In this document: positions 1 to 9,624 of the stretch, in pieces
Layout: the number at the start of each line of letters is the position of its first letter
Position numbering within the stretch: position 1 is the first letter of the stretch
Assembly (NCBI GenBank): GCA_947600345.1
Contig: CANQGC010000005.1
Coordinates: forward strand, 1-29,836
Length of the DNA: 29,836 nucleotides
Source: an uncultured Clostridia bacterium
Lineage (GTDB): Bacteria; Bacillota; Clostridia; Christensenellales; Aristaeellaceae
Reading direction: 5' to 3'
The notes under the pieces: model-generated
Told to the model about the DNA's origin: nothing
Database searches by the model: none
What the model saw: the letters and a program-made list of their open reading frames with translations, nothing else
Position numbers and translations under genes: made by a program

Positions 1-67
1 TTTGTTCCTTCTATCGTTCAGCAAACCCTGCTCCCTCTTTTGATTGCAGGGTTTGTCAGTGATCTGA

Positions 68-92
68 GGGAAGCCCTCTGGCTTCCCTTTTT
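68..92 (+). terminator. Intrinsic terminator of an off-window plus-strand gene
   Basis: An 8-bp perfect stem (GGGAAGCC/GGCTTCCC) with a 4-nt loop is followed by five T. A second inverted repeat, CAAACCCTGC with its partner at about 45-56, lies just before it. No gene ends inside the window here, so it would serve a gene left of position 1. It could also stop minus-strand readthrough beyond trpA. Confidence 0.55.
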
Positions 93-306
93 AAAAAGCG
101 CCGTGGCGGCCCGCGGTATGGTTATGAGGAGGCGTTGGTGTGCATTGATGAAGCGTTGGATGGATGCCGCGGGCCGCTGGGGTTACGCTGGGCGCTGCCC
201 AGACCTGCCAAGGAACCTGAGGTTCCTTGGATTCTCCCTTTTGCTGCCGCGTGCTTCCGACGGACTTTGGGCCCGTAGATGGGCCCAAAGTCCTGCCTCG
301 CGTTCC
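93..306 (-). repeat. Hairpin array downstream of trpA
   Basis: There is no gene in this stretch. Read on the minus strand after the trpA stop it holds, in order, a 13-bp hairpin at 262-293 (GGACTTTGGGCCC arms, loop ATCTAC), a palindrome AAGGAACCTCAGGTTCCTT inside 205-238, and 11-bp arms GCGGCCCGCGG at 106-116 and 167-177 enclosing about 50 nt. The 34 nt at 205-238 recur exactly, inverted, at 2345-2378. The first hairpin belongs to the loop-conserved family seen at 13144-13178, 14352 onward and 17548 onward. Confidence 0.7.
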
Positions 307-1079
307 TTACGCCTTGACCGCCTCGACCATGCTCCTCACGTACTCCTTCACGTGCGGCGTGGCTTCCTTGCCGTACTGCGCAATGATCTTCACAATCGCG
401 CTACCGACGATCGCGCCATCCGACAGTCCCGCCATCTTCCTGGCCTGCTCCGGCGTCGAAATGCCAAACCCCACCGCGCACGGAATCTCCGGGTTGGCCT
501 GCTTGACCAGGCTCACCATCGCCCCGATATCCGTCGTGATCTGGCTCCTCACACCCGTCACGCCCAGGCTCGACACGCAGTACACGAACCCCTCCGCGCC
601 CTTCGCAATCTCCGCGATGCGGTTCTCCGACGTGGGCGCGATCAGCGAGATCAGGTCCAGCCCATGCGCGCGGCAGGTGGGCGCGAACTCCTCCTTTTCC
701 TCGAAGGGCACGTCCGGCAGGATCAAGCCGTCCATGCCGACCTCCTGGGCCCTCGTCAAAAACCGCTCCATGCCGTATGAGAACACCACGTTCGCGTAGG
801 TCATGAACACCATCGGCGTGGTGACGTCCTTCCGCAGCTCGGCCACCATGTCGAAGATCTTATCGGTGGTCGTTCCGGCGGACAGCGCGCGCACGTTGGC
901 GCTCTGGATCACCGGGCCCTCCGCCGTGGGGTCGGAGAAGGGGATGCCCAGCTCGATCAGGCTGGCGCCGGCCTCGGCCATCGCGCGCACGCAGTCGGCG
1001 GTGGTGGCGAGATCCGGGTCGCCGCAGGTGATGAAGGGAATGAACGCCTTCCCGTGGGCGAAAGCTTCCTTGATTCGAC

Positions 1080-1083
<4 letters not shown>
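307..1083 (-). CDS. trpA: Tryptophan synthase alpha subunit
   Basis: The 258-residue protein has the normal family length. It cleaves indole-3-glycerol phosphate to indole and glyceraldehyde 3-phosphate and passes indole to TrpB in the cytosolic alpha2-beta2 complex. The catalytic glutamate lies in LIELGIPFSDP (Glu44). The position matching Asp60 of the enteric enzyme is Glu55 in TAEGPVIQ, a substitution I recall from other Bacillota enzymes. The glycine-rich phosphate site GFGIS and GSAIV follow near the C terminus. The ATG sits in an ATGA overlap with the trpB stop, so translation is probably coupled. It is the last gene of the trp operon. An in-frame extension upstream is a shadow of trpB. 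Confidence 0.97.
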
Positions 1084-2264
<1,181 letters not shown>

Positions 2265-2627
2265 GTTGTTCACTCCTCTCATGAATGGAAATAAATCAAT
2301 GGAATCACAGGGCAAGCCCTCGAACGAAACCGCGGCAGCAGCAGGGAGAATCCAAGGAACCTCAGGTTCCTTGGCAGGAATTCTCAAGGGACAGAGTCCC
2401 TTGAGCAGGTCCGGGCAGAGCCCGAAACGGGTCCGGGCGGAGCCCGGCGTCTCCCAGGCGGCCCGCGTCTCAATCAAGGCCGCATCAATGCGTACAAACC
2501 AAGCTTCGTCCCAATCCGCGGGCCGCCGCGGCGACACCTTTGCTTGGGAGCAACGCGACCCAAGCAAAGGCAGCCGCCACTAACTCTCAACCCCATACCG
2601 ACATCGACGCAAGCTCCGCGCATCGCC
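2265..2627. repeat. Gene-free hairpin array between trpF and trpB
   Basis: Read on the plus strand, this 363-nt gap holds a series of inverted repeats: the AAGGAACCT palindrome in 2345-2378, CAAGGGAC/GTCCCTTG, two GTCCGGGC/GCCCG units, a GGCGGCCCGCG arm paired with CGCGGGCCGCC across about 50 nt, and CTTTGCTTGGG/CCCAAGCAAAG near 2540-2572. Order and sequence match the array beyond trpA in inverted orientation, so trpBA is bracketed. The trpB ribosome binding site occupies the left end. No open frame or promoter was recognised. Confidence 0.75.
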
Positions 2628-3236
2628 TCAGCCGTTCCCCCTCGCGGCGCGTATCGCCGCTTCGATCTTGTCCCTATCCTTCAGTCTGTCCGTCTCCACG
2701 CCGCTGGAGATGTCCAAACCCCAGGGATGGAGGCGCATGATCGCGTCGGGGATGTTCTCCGGGGTCAGCCCTCCGGCCAGCAGGTAGGGGCGCTTGATCC
2801 CCTCCGCCAGCGACCAGTCGAAGGCGGAGCCGGTGCCGTAGCCGTTGTCCAGCACCACCAGGTCGGCGGGGCAGGCGTTGGCGGCGGCGAGGTCGGCGGA
2901 GGCGCGAACCTTGAACGCCTTCCAGAGCACGCAGCCCGGCGCGAGGTCGCGCAGGTGTTCGATGTACTCCGCGCCCTCGCTGCCGTGCAGCTGGGCCGCG
3001 GAGATGGTGCCGTCGTTCAACAGCGCCGCCACATCCCGGGCAGGCTGGTTCACGAACACGCCCACGGGCGTGATGCCGGGGTCGAGCTTCGCGCGCAGCG
3101 CGCGAACCTGATCGGGTGCGAGGTTGCGGTGGCTCCTGGGGAAGTTCACAATGAAGCCGCACCAGTCCGGGCGGAGCGCGTTCACCGCGTCGATGTCGCA
3201 CTCCCGGAACAGGCCGCAGATCTTGATTCGCGTCAT
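2628..3236 (-). CDS. trpF: Phosphoribosylanthranilate isomerase
   Basis: The 202-residue (beta/alpha)8 enzyme carries out the Amadori rearrangement of phosphoribosylanthranilate to CdRP. The start MTRIKICG places the catalytic Cys7 in the KICGL motif. The catalytic aspartate lies in VVLDNGYGTGSAFDW, and the phosphate-binding LAGGLTPENI and GLDISSGVE segments are intact. The ATG overlaps the trpC stop by 4 nt (ATGA), implying coupling. A frame extending further upstream is the trpC antiphase shadow. The stop lies at the edge of the hairpin array preceding trpB. Confidence 0.96.
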   Translation of the reverse strand: MTRIKICGLFRECDIDAVNALRPDWCGFIVNFPRSHRNLAPDQVRALRAKLDPGITPVGVFVNQPARDVAALLNDGTISAAQLHGSEGAEYIEHLRDLAPGCVLWKAFKVRASADLAAANACPADLVVLDNGYGTGSAFDWSLAEGIKRPYLLAGGLTPENIPDAIMRLHPWGLDISSGVETDRLKDRDKIEAAIRAARGNG

Positions 3237-4018
3237 AGCGCCGCCTCCCGCATGGCCTTCAGCATCGCGCCCCGGTCCGCCGCGCGCATCAGCACCTCGC
3301 CCATCAGCACGGCATCCGCGCCGATGGCCTTGAGCTTCGCCGCGTCCTCCGGGCAGCTCACGCCGCTCTCGGCCACGTACAGCGCCGACGGGGGAATTAG
3401 ATCCCGCAGCCGCGCGGCGTTGGAGAAGTCCACCGAGAAGTCCTTGAGGTTGCGGTTGTTCACGCCGATCAGCTTCGCGCCCGCCGATGCCGCCGAGGAA
3501 ATCTCCGCCGCGTCGTGGGCCTCGACCAGCGCGTCGATGCCCAGGGAATCGCAGAGCGCCAGGTACTTTGCCACGGTCTCCGTGTCCAGCAGCGCGCAGA
3601 TCAGCAGCACCGCGTCCGCGCCCATCAGCCGGGCCTGGTAGATCTGGTACTCGTCCACGGTGAAGTCCTTGCGGATCATCGGAAGTTCGATCTCCTGCCG
3701 AATCTCGGAGAAGATTTCGTCGCTGCCCAGGAACCACTTGGGCTCCGTGAGGCACGACACCGCGTCCGCGCCGGCGGCCTCGTAATCCTTCGCGATGTCC
3801 AGGTACGGGAAGTCCGGCGAAATCAGGCCCTTGGACGGAGACGCCTTCTTCACCTCGCAGATGAAGCGCAACCCGGGCCTGGCCAGTGCCTCCGCGAAGC
3901 CCCGCGCCGGAGGCAGCTCCGCGCAGAGGTCCCTCAGCGCCTCCAGCGGAACCTGCGCCCGGTCCGCCGCCACGCGCTCCCGGGCGTGGGCGGCGAGGGC
4001 GTCCAGTATCGTAGCCAT
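3233..4018 (-). CDS. trpC: Indole-3-glycerol phosphate synthase
   Basis: This 261-residue monofunctional enzyme closes the indole ring by decarboxylating CdRP. The substrate-binding signature EVKKASPSKG (about residues 55-64) contains the catalytic Glu and Lys residues. MIRKDF carries the catalytic lysine, and GVNNRNL and VAESGV complete the active site. The gene begins 1 nt after the trpD stop and ends in an ATGA overlap with trpF. TrpC and TrpF are separate here, as is usual in Bacillota, rather than fused as in enteric bacteria. Confidence 0.97.
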   Translation of the reverse strand: MATILDALAAHARERVAADRAQVPLEALRDLCAELPPARGFAEALARPGLRFICEVKKASPSKGLISPDFPYLDIAKDYEAAGADAVSCLTEPKWFLGSDEIFSEIRQEIELPMIRKDFTVDEYQIYQARLMGADAVLLICALLDTETVAKYLALCDSLGIDALVEAHDAAEISSAASAGAKLIGVNNRNLKDFSVDFSNAARLRDLIPPSALYVAESGVSCPEDAAKLKAIGADAVLMGEVLMRAADRGAMLKAMREAAL

Positions 4019-4019
4019 A

Positions 4020-5030
4020 TCAGGCGTTGGAGGCCGCCACGACCTCGTCGAGCTTCTTCATCGCTTCTCCGGAGTCGATCAGCTGCTCGGCCAGCTTGAC
4101 GCCCGCCTCGATGCTCTCCGCCTTGCCGCCGATGTAGAGCGCCGCGCCGGCGTTCATGCACACCGCCTGGCGGCGCGGGCCCTTGTCCGCGCCGGAGAGG
4201 ATGGCCTTCGTGATCTCGGCATTTTCCGCCGGGGTGCCGCCCACCAGCGCCGACTTGTCGCATCTGGCGTAGCCGAACTGCTCCGGGGTGATCTCGTAGG
4301 ACTGGAACCAGTTGTCCCGAATCTCGCACACGCTGGTCGGGGCGGACATGGAGATTTCATCCAGCTTGTCCTGCCCGTAGACCACCATGCCGCGGGTGAC
4401 GCCCAGCTTGGACATGACCTGCGCCAGCGGCTCCACCAGCGCCTGCTCGTAGACGCCCATCAGCTCCATGTTCGCTCCGGCGGGGTTGGACAGCGGGCCC
4501 AGGATGTTGAACACCGTGCGGATGCCCAGCTCCTTGCGCACGGGGGCCACGTACTTCATGGCGATGTGGTAGTTCTGGGCGAAGAGGAAGCAGAAGTTCA
4601 GCTTCTCCAGCAGCTCCGCGCTCCTCTCCGGCGGCAGCGTGATCTTCACGCCCAGCGCCTCCAGGCAATCCGCCGCGCCGCTCTTGGATGAAGCCGCGCG
4701 GTTGCCGTGCTTGGCCACCGGCACGCCACCCGCCGCGATGACGAAGGCCGCCGTGGTGGAGATGTTGAAGGAGTTGCTGCCGTCGCCGCCGGTGCCCACG
4801 ATCTCCAGCACGTCCTGCTCGTGGAGGAGCTTGACGCAGTGGGCGCGCATGCCCGCCGCGCTGGCGGTGATCTCGTCGATGGTCTCGCCCTTCATGGCGA
4901 GGGCGGTCAGGTAGGCGCTGGTCTGCACCGGGGTGGTCTCGCCGCCCATGATTTCATTCATGACGGCCTCGGCCTCGGCGTAGGAGAGATCTTCCTTCTT
5001 CGAAAGTTTGATGATGGCTTCGCGGATCAT
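4020..5030 (-). CDS. trpD: Anthranilate phosphoribosyltransferase
   Basis: This 336-residue enzyme transfers the phosphoribosyl group of PRPP to anthranilate. The PRPP-binding GTGGDGSNSFNIST (about 79-92) and the anthranilate-site KHGNRAASSKSGAAD (about 107-121) are intact, as is the metal-binding DE in KLDEISMS. It is not fused to a glutamine amidotransferase, which is the separate upstream gene. It starts 3 nt after the trpG stop. Length and all motifs are normal. Confidence 0.97.
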   Translation of the reverse strand: MIREAIIKLSKKEDLSYAEAEAVMNEIMGGETTPVQTSAYLTALAMKGETIDEITASAAGMRAHCVKLLHEQDVLEIVGTGGDGSNSFNISTTAAFVIAAGGVPVAKHGNRAASSKSGAADCLEALGVKITLPPERSAELLEKLNFCFLFAQNYHIAMKYVAPVRKELGIRTVFNILGPLSNPAGANMELMGVYEQALVEPLAQVMSKLGVTRGMVVYGQDKLDEISMSAPTSVCEIRDNWFQSYEITPEQFGYARCDKSALVGGTPAENAEITKAILSGADKGPRRQAVCMNAGAALYIGGKAESIEAGVKLAEQLIDSGEAMKKLDEVVAASNA

Positions 5031-5033
5031 AGT

Positions 5034-5600
5034 TTACACCTCCAGAAAGTTCTTCAAAATCTCCGGCCCGTCGGGGGTCAGTATGGATTCGGGATGGAAT
5101 TGCAGACCATATACCGGATATTCGCGGTGGGCCACGGCCATGACCTCGCCGTCGTCGGTTCGGGCCACGACCTTCAGGCATTCGGGCAGCTTCTCCTCCG
5201 GCGCGGCCAGCGAGTGGTAGCGCGCCGCCGGGATCATGCCGATCATTCCCCTGAACAGCGGGCAATCCTCGTCCAGCGTCACCCGCGACTGCTTGCCGTG
5301 CATCAGCCGCTTGGCGTAGGTCACGACCCCGCCGAAGGCCTCGCAGATGGCCTGGTGGCCCAGGCACACGCCCAGGATCGGGATCTCCCCGGCCAGCTCC
5401 CGCGCGGCAGCTTCGCAGATTCCCGCGTCGGCGGGCCTGCCCGGGCCGGGCGAGAGGATCAGGTGGCTGGGCTTGAGGGCGCGAATCTCGTCTACGCTCA
5501 TCTCGTCGTTGCGGATCACGCGGATGTCGGGGTTGATGCTGCCCACCAGCTGGTACAGGTTGTAGGAGAAGCTGTCGTAGTTGTCGATCAACAGTATCAT
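5034..5600 (-). CDS. trpG: Anthranilate synthase glutamine amidotransferase subunit
   Basis: This 188-residue class I amidotransferase supplies ammonia from glutamine to TrpE. Its triad is Cys79 in GVCLGHQAI with His169 and Glu171 in QFHPES. The start MILLIDNYDSF is typical of TrpG/PabA. The ATG is in an ATGA overlap with the trpE stop, indicating coupled, stoichiometric translation. TrpG and PabA cannot be separated by sequence alone. The operon argues for TrpG, although it could also serve folate synthesis if no other PabA exists. Confidence 0.96.
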   Translation of the reverse strand: MILLIDNYDSFSYNLYQLVGSINPDIRVIRNDEMSVDEIRALKPSHLILSPGPGRPADAGICEAAARELAGEIPILGVCLGHQAICEAFGGVVTYAKRLMHGKQSRVTLDEDCPLFRGMIGMIPAARYHSLAAPEEKLPECLKVVARTDDGEVMAVAHREYPVYGLQFHPESILTPDGPEILKNFLEV

Positions 5601-7072
5601 AGCTCCGCCTCCCCCTGTGCCAGCTCCAGGGCGCGCACCACAGCCTTGGCCTTGTTCAGGCACTCGTTGAACTCGTTCACCGGCACCGAGTCGGCCACGA
5701 TGCCCGCGCCGGCGCGGATGAACACCCGGCCATTCTTCTTAAACGCCAGCCTTATGGCGATGCAGGTGTCCAGGTTCCCGGTGAAGTCCAGGTAGCCGAT
5801 GGCCCCGCCGTAGACGCCGCGCTTGTTGTTCTCCAGCTCGTTGATGATCTCGCAGGCCCGCAGCTTCGGCGCGCCGGAGAGCGTGCCCGCGGGGAGTATG
5901 GCGTCCACCGCGTCCACGGCGTCCCTGTCCGGCCGGATCGTGCCGCGCACGGTGGAGCCGATGTGCATCACGTGGCTGAAGCGCTCGATGGACAGATACT
6001 TCTCCACCTCGACCGAGCCGAATTCGCTGATCTTGCCGATGTCGTTGCGGCCCAGGTCCACCAGCATGTTGTGCTCGGCCAGCTCCTTCTCGTCGGAGAG
6101 CAGCTCCACCTCCAGCGCGGCGTCCTCCTCGGGGGTCCTGCCCCGGGGCCGGGTGCCCGCCAGCGGGAAGGTGTGCAGCACGCCGTCCTCCAGCTTGACC
6201 AGCGTCTCGGGCGAGGCGCCCGCCAGCTCGATGTCGTCGCTGGTGAAGTAGAACATGTAGGGCGAGGGGTTCGTGGTGCGCAGCACCCGGTAGGTGTCCA
6301 GCAGCGACCCCTCGAAGCCCGCGCTCAGGCGGTTCGAGAGCACCACCTGGAACACGTCGCCCTCGCGGATGTAGCGCTTGCCCTTCTCCACCATCGCGCA
6401 GTAGGCGGTCTCGTCGAACAGCGGCTCGATGGGCGTCGTCAGCCGCCCGGGATCCCGGGGCAGCGGCTCGCCGCTGCGCAGGAGCTTCGCCATATCGTCG
6501 ATGGCCGCGCAGGCGGCGGGGTAGGATTCGTCCAGGTTTCCGGCGTCGGCGTTGGCGATCAGGATCAGCTTCTGCCGGAAGTTGTCGAAGCACACCACCC
6601 GGTCGAAGAGCATCAGGTCCATGTCCTGGAAGCCCTCCTCGTCCTCGGCGTCCAACGTCAGCGACGGCTCGGCGTACTTGATGTAATCGTAGCTGAAGTA
6701 GCCCACCAGGCCGCCGGTGAAGGGCGGCTGGCCCGGGATGCGCGGGCTCCTGTTTGCCGCGATGATCTCGCGCAGCGCCGCGCCGGGGTGGCTCGTCTCG
6801 CGCTCGACGGTCTCGCCGTTGCGGATGCGGAGCTTCCCGTTCGTGCAGGTGACTTCGATCCGGGGCTCGTAGCCCAGGAAGGTGTAGCGGCCCCAGCGCT
6901 GGCTGTCCTCGGCGGACTCCAGCAGGAAGCAGTGGCCGCTGTGGTTGCGCAGCACGCGCAGCGCCTCGATGGGTGTAGTGAAGTCGGACAATATCTCCCG
7001 GCTCACCGGAATCTTGCGGAAGCCGCCCGAAGATGCGATCCTTCGGGCCTCCTCCAGGCTCGGTTGGTACAA
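5597..7072 (-). CDS. trpE: Anthranilate synthase component I
   Basis: This 491-residue chorismate-binding enzyme makes anthranilate with TrpG. The N-terminal tryptophan-binding segment has FLLESAE (about 49-55), where the LLES motif mediates feedback inhibition. The catalytic domain shows PSPYMFYF, GASPETLVK, PLAGTRPRG, DLGRNDIGK and GTLSGAPKLRA. The start codon is TTG at 7070-7072, with AGGAGG 9 nt upstream. The gene follows a T-box leader and a consensus promoter, so it is the first gene of the operon and the target of transcriptional control by uncharged tRNA-Trp as well as enzyme feedback. Confidence 0.97.
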   Translation of the reverse strand: MYQPSLEEARRIASSGGFRKIPVSREILSDFTTPIEALRVLRNHSGHCFLLESAEDSQRWGRYTFLGYEPRIEVTCTNGKLRIRNGETVERETSHPGAALREIIAANRSPRIPGQPPFTGGLVGYFSYDYIKYAEPSLTLDAEDEEGFQDMDLMLFDRVVCFDNFRQKLILIANADAGNLDESYPAACAAIDDMAKLLRSGEPLPRDPGRLTTPIEPLFDETAYCAMVEKGKRYIREGDVFQVVLSNRLSAGFEGSLLDTYRVLRTTNPSPYMFYFTSDDIELAGASPETLVKLEDGVLHTFPLAGTRPRGRTPEEDAALEVELLSDEKELAEHNMLVDLGRNDIGKISEFGSVEVEKYLSIERFSHVMHIGSTVRGTIRPDRDAVDAVDAILPAGTLSGAPKLRACEIINELENNKRGVYGGAIGYLDFTGNLDTCIAIRLAFKKNGRVFIRAGAGIVADSVPVNEFNECLNKAKAVVRALELAQGEAEL

Positions 7073-7098
7073 GTTGCTCTCCCTCCTCGCGGACGGGC

Positions 7099-7139
7099 AA
7101 ATAAATGCGCCCGTCCCAGACGTCTGTCAAGGACGAGCG
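7099..7139 (-). terminator. T-box-controlled attenuator terminator before trpE
   Basis: On the minus strand CGCTCGTCC pairs with GGACGGGCG (one G-U), enclosing a CAGAC/GUCUG inner stem, and is followed by CATTTATTT. Its 5' arm is also the 3' arm of the T-box antiterminator, so the two folds exclude each other. A third copy of the arm, GCCCGTCC, lies between the U-rich tract and the trpE ribosome binding site and could pair with GGACGGGC in the antiterminated state. Confidence 0.85.
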
Positions 7140-7379
7140 TTTGCTCGCGGTGCCACCTTGATTCGCGGCCGAAGCCGCGCACTCTGCGGGATACTGCATA
7201 TCCCCGGCAACTGACGTATGCCCGCACGTCGCGAAATACTGGGTGCGGGAAGAATCCCGCGCTGTTCCTCGCGCCCTCCGTGATCCATTTGCCCGCCTGC
7301 ATTTCGATCCGGCTCCCAGCCCCCCGGACTCTCTGCGCGCGCACGACGAACGTTATCTTCACATCATCGGTTTGAAATT
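7099..7379 (-). promoter_or_regulatory. Trp T-box leader RNA
   Basis: This leader binds uncharged tRNA-Trp and prevents termination before trpE. The conserved T-box AAGGTGGCACCGCG lies at 7146-7159 (minus). Its UGGC bulge, which contacts the tRNA acceptor end, is flanked by AAGG/CCTT and GCGAGC/GCTCGT helices. Stem I carries the AGAGAG element around 7328-7335 and a specifier loop AAAUGGA with UGG (Trp) at 7285-7287. A stem-loop of GCGGGATTCTTCCCGC type follows at about 7245-7260. All required parts are present and the specifier agrees with the operon. Extent is approximate at the 5' end. Confidence 0.93.
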
Positions 7380-7385
7380 GAAGCT

Positions 7386-7414
7386 ATTATACACCCCTCC
7401 ACCGGGCATGTCAA
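7386..7414 (-). promoter_or_regulatory. trp operon promoter
   Basis: TTGACA (7409-7414) and TATAAT (7386-7391) on the minus strand are separated by exactly 17 nt, a perfect vegetative consensus. Transcription would begin near 7379, giving a leader of about 305 nt that contains the whole T-box. Confidence 0.92.
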
Positions 7415-7479
7415 GCCAAAACCAGCAAAAAGTTTTTGTAAAGAGGAAGATTTGCGGAGCGGGAGGGGCGGAGGCCGCT

Positions 7480-8049
7480 CTACACCGCCTCGTACCTCAG
7501 CGGAGGATTGCCCCGGTATACCGCCTCCCCCGCGCGCAGCCAGGCCTCACTCTGCGCGGCGGAAACGATCACCGGCATCCGGGGATGGATGAACTTCAGC
7601 TCCGGCGCGGCATCCATGGTCAGCACCGCGCAGGCGGGGAAGCCGTCCGGCTCGAAGCGGTAGATGCCCGCCAGGTAGTGCGGGCCGCCCGCCTCGGGGG
7701 CGATGCGATACTTGACCTTGCCCTCCGGGCGCTTCTCCCACTCGAAGTAGGCGCTCATCGGCAGCAGGCAGCGCCTGCGCAGCATGCCGTCCCGGAACAT
7801 CGGCCTTTCCGCCGCCGTCTCGCTCCGGGCGTTGAACACCAGCTTGCCGCCGGGCAGGCGGTAGCCCCAGGCCATCGCGAAGGGCCGCACGTTCCCGGCG
7901 CGGCTCAGGCACAGCGCGGGCACGCCGTCGCCGGGGAAGATCTCTCCCTCGGTCTTCACCGGCAGGTCGGGGTCCAGCCGCTGCATCCGGTCGATGATGC
8001 GCAGGAGCTCCTCGTCGCTCTCCGGCTCGATCCAGTAGCGCCCGCACAT
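7480..8049 (-). CDS. SRAP-type abasic site-processing protein (YedK/HMCES family)
   Basis: The 189-residue protein belongs to the SOS response-associated peptidase family, which crosslinks to abasic sites in single-stranded DNA through Cys2 and shields replication forks. Cys2 follows the initiator Met (MCGRY), as needed for thiazolidine formation. The other active-site residues are visible: Asn73 in FNARSE, Glu103 in YFEW and His155 in IHPRMPVI. It is somewhat shorter than E. coli YedK. The ATG lies 1 nt after the thioesterase stop, so the two form an operon, although no functional link is evident. Downstream is the trp promoter. Confidence 0.93.
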   Translation of the reverse strand: MCGRYWIEPESDEELLRIIDRMQRLDPDLPVKTEGEIFPGDGVPALCLSRAGNVRPFAMAWGYRLPGGKLVFNARSETAAERPMFRDGMLRRRCLLPMSAYFEWEKRPEGKVKYRIAPEAGGPHYLAGIYRFEPDGFPACAVLTMDAAPELKFIHPRMPVIVSAAQSEAWLRAGEAVYRGNPPLRYEAV

Positions 8050-8050
8050 G

Positions 8051-8788
8051 CTACTTCCGCAGGCGCATCAGCGCCAGCGCCGCGTACCTGCCGTCCGGGC
8101 GGCGCACGCCGAACTCGTAGCCGTAGTCCGTGCTGCGGCGCATGATGTCCAGCGACTGCCACTCGAAGCAGGGCAGGCAGAACAGTATCTCCATCTCGGC
8201 GATGTCCAAATGCTCCAGCTCCACCGTGTTGAAGGAATCGCAGATCATGCGCAGGTAGGCCACGTTGTTCATGTGGCGGCCCAGGTCCACGTCCGAGGGG
8301 CACACCTCCCGCACCAGCGCGCAGTCGGCCTCCGCGAAGTCGTGGCGGAAGCGGGCGTAGGGCGCGCCGAGCACGGTGTCCTCGCAGAAGTTGGCGCGGC
8401 TGGTGTCGAAGCGCACCTCGGACATCGGCCGCACGGCCTGCTTCTCCAGGTCGTAGACGCACCACTCCGTCCTGCCCTCGGCCAGCAGCACGCCCCGGGA
8501 GGAGAGCCGGTAGAAGCGGTCGCAGCGGGTCGCGCCGGGCGCGTGGGCCCAGGTGCTGGCCTCGATGGGCTGCATCAGCTTCGGGCGGTCGTAGAAGTAC
8601 ACGCGGGTGCGCACGGTCATCCAGAAGCTGTTCTGGGCGCGCATGGCCTCGAAGCCCACGCCCAGCACCTCCGCGTGCTCCGTGGCGGCATCCTGAAACA
8701 GCGCGAAGGTGTTCCACAGGCCCAGCCTGCCCGAGGCGTCGCACATGCTCGCGCCCACGCGCCTGCGGATGGTATAGATGGCATCCAT
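8051..8788 (-). CDS. Acyl-ACP thioesterase
   Basis: This 245-residue double-hotdog protein of the bacterial FatA/FatB-like acyl-ACP thioesterase family releases fatty acids from acyl carrier protein. The first hotdog has LGLWNTFALFQDAATEHAEVLG and WMTVRTRVYFYDRP. The second has the family signature DVDLGRHMNNVAYLRM (about 166-181), with the Asn/His region expected at the active site. The ATG at 8786-8788 has AGGGAG 10 nt upstream. A GTG nine nt earlier has a spacing of only 1 nt and is less likely. It is first in a two-gene operon with the SRAP gene, under the promoter at 8831-8859. Confidence 0.9.
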   Translation of the reverse strand: MDAIYTIRRRVGASMCDASGRLGLWNTFALFQDAATEHAEVLGVGFEAMRAQNSFWMTVRTRVYFYDRPKLMQPIEASTWAHAPGATRCDRFYRLSSRGVLLAEGRTEWCVYDLEKQAVRPMSEVRFDTSRANFCEDTVLGAPYARFRHDFAEADCALVREVCPSDVDLGRHMNNVAYLRMICDSFNTVELEHLDIAEMEILFCLPCFEWQSLDIMRRSTDYGYEFGVRRPDGRYAALALMRLRK

Positions 8789-8830
8789 GCTGCTCACGCT
8801 CCCTCTGCTCGCCGCATCAATCTCCCCCTA

Positions 8831-8859
8831 ATTATATCCTGCGCAAAACCAGATTGCAA
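8831..8859 (-). promoter_or_regulatory. Promoter for thioesterase-SRAP operon
   Basis: TTGCAA (8854-8859) and TATAAT (8831-8836) on the minus strand are 17 nt apart. It is divergent from the YczE-like gene promoter about 45 nt away. Confidence 0.85.
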
Positions 8860-8902
8860 TAGAATTTGACTCAATCGAAATACGGATTTAATGTGGCGGT
8901 CC

Positions 8903-8908
8903 TATAAT
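8903..8908 (+). promoter_or_regulatory. Probable -10 element for the YczE-like gene
   Basis: TATAAT stands 33 nt before the ATG at 8942. The expected -35 position (around 8880) has no good match, so this may be an activator-dependent or weak promoter. Confidence 0.5.
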
Positions 8909-8941
8909 GGCGCGCGGAAAAGAGATGTGGAGGGAACATAT

Positions 8942-9607
8942 ATGATTCATGCCGTAAACATCCGAAGCAGGAATCCGCTGATCCTGCGCCGCGCGCTGAT
9001 GTCGGCCGCGGGCGTGCTGATCACGGGCGTCGGCATCGGCTTTCTGAAGCGCGCGATGTTCGGCGTCGACCCGGCGCAGTGCTACGTCAACGGCCTGGCG
9101 AACGTGATTCCCATTCGCTACGGCACGCTCTACGCGCTGGTGAACCTGGTGCAGCTGGCGGCGGTGCTGCTCATGGACCGCCACTACATCGGGCTGGGAA
9201 CGCTGATGAACCTGTTCCTGCTGGGCTACGCCATCGAATTCTTCGAATCGGAGCTGACGCTGCTGTTCGGCGCGCCGGGCCTCGCGCTCCGGCTGCTGTT
9301 CCTGGCGGCGGGCGTGGTGATCCTCTGCGCGGCGGCGGCGCTGTACTTCTCCGCGGACATGGGCGTATCCACCTACGACGCGATCTCGCTCTACATCGCG
9401 CGCCGGAACCCCAGCATCTTTGGCCGGCATCTCCCCTACAAGGCCTGGCGGATGCTCACGGACGCCATCTGCGTGATCACCGGCGTCGCCCTCGGCGCGC
9501 GGGCGGGCCTGGGCACCGTCATCACCGCCCTGTTCATGGGCCCGCTGATCTCCTTCTTCCGCCGCTACACCGACCCGATGGCGCGCGGGGAGATCCGGCG
9601 CGCCTGA
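8942..9607 (+). CDS. YczE/YitT-family integral membrane protein
   Basis: The 221-residue hydrophobic protein has about six membrane segments (roughly 17-36, 59-78, 82-101, 114-137, 170-185 and 189-206). Family-like motifs are ANVIPIRYGTLYALVN, LGTLMNLFLLGYAIEFF, MGVSTYDA and GLGTVITALFMGP; the last two are typical of the YczE/YyaS/YitT group. The transported substrate or role of this family is not established. The ATG has GGAGGG 7 nt upstream, and an earlier in-frame ATG at 8891 precedes the likely transcription start. It is a single-gene unit closed by the terminator at 9625-9669. Confidence 0.85.
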   Translation: MIHAVNIRSRNPLILRRALMSAAGVLITGVGIGFLKRAMFGVDPAQCYVNGLANVIPIRYGTLYALVNLVQLAAVLLMDRHYIGLGTLMNLFLLGYAIEFFESELTLLFGAPGLALRLLFLAAGVVILCAAAALYFSADMGVSTYDAISLYIARRNPSIFGRHLPYKAWRMLTDAICVITGVALGARAGLGTVITALFMGPLISFFRRYTDPMARGEIRRA

Positions 9608-9624
9608 GCCGCCCCGCCAAAGCC

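Noticed and set aside
7073..7098. Hairpin GGACGGGC/GCCCGTCC as the trpE terminator
   Set aside because: It has no T tract after it; the overlapping CGCTCGTCC/GGACGGGCG stem followed by CATTTATTT fits the T-box terminator.
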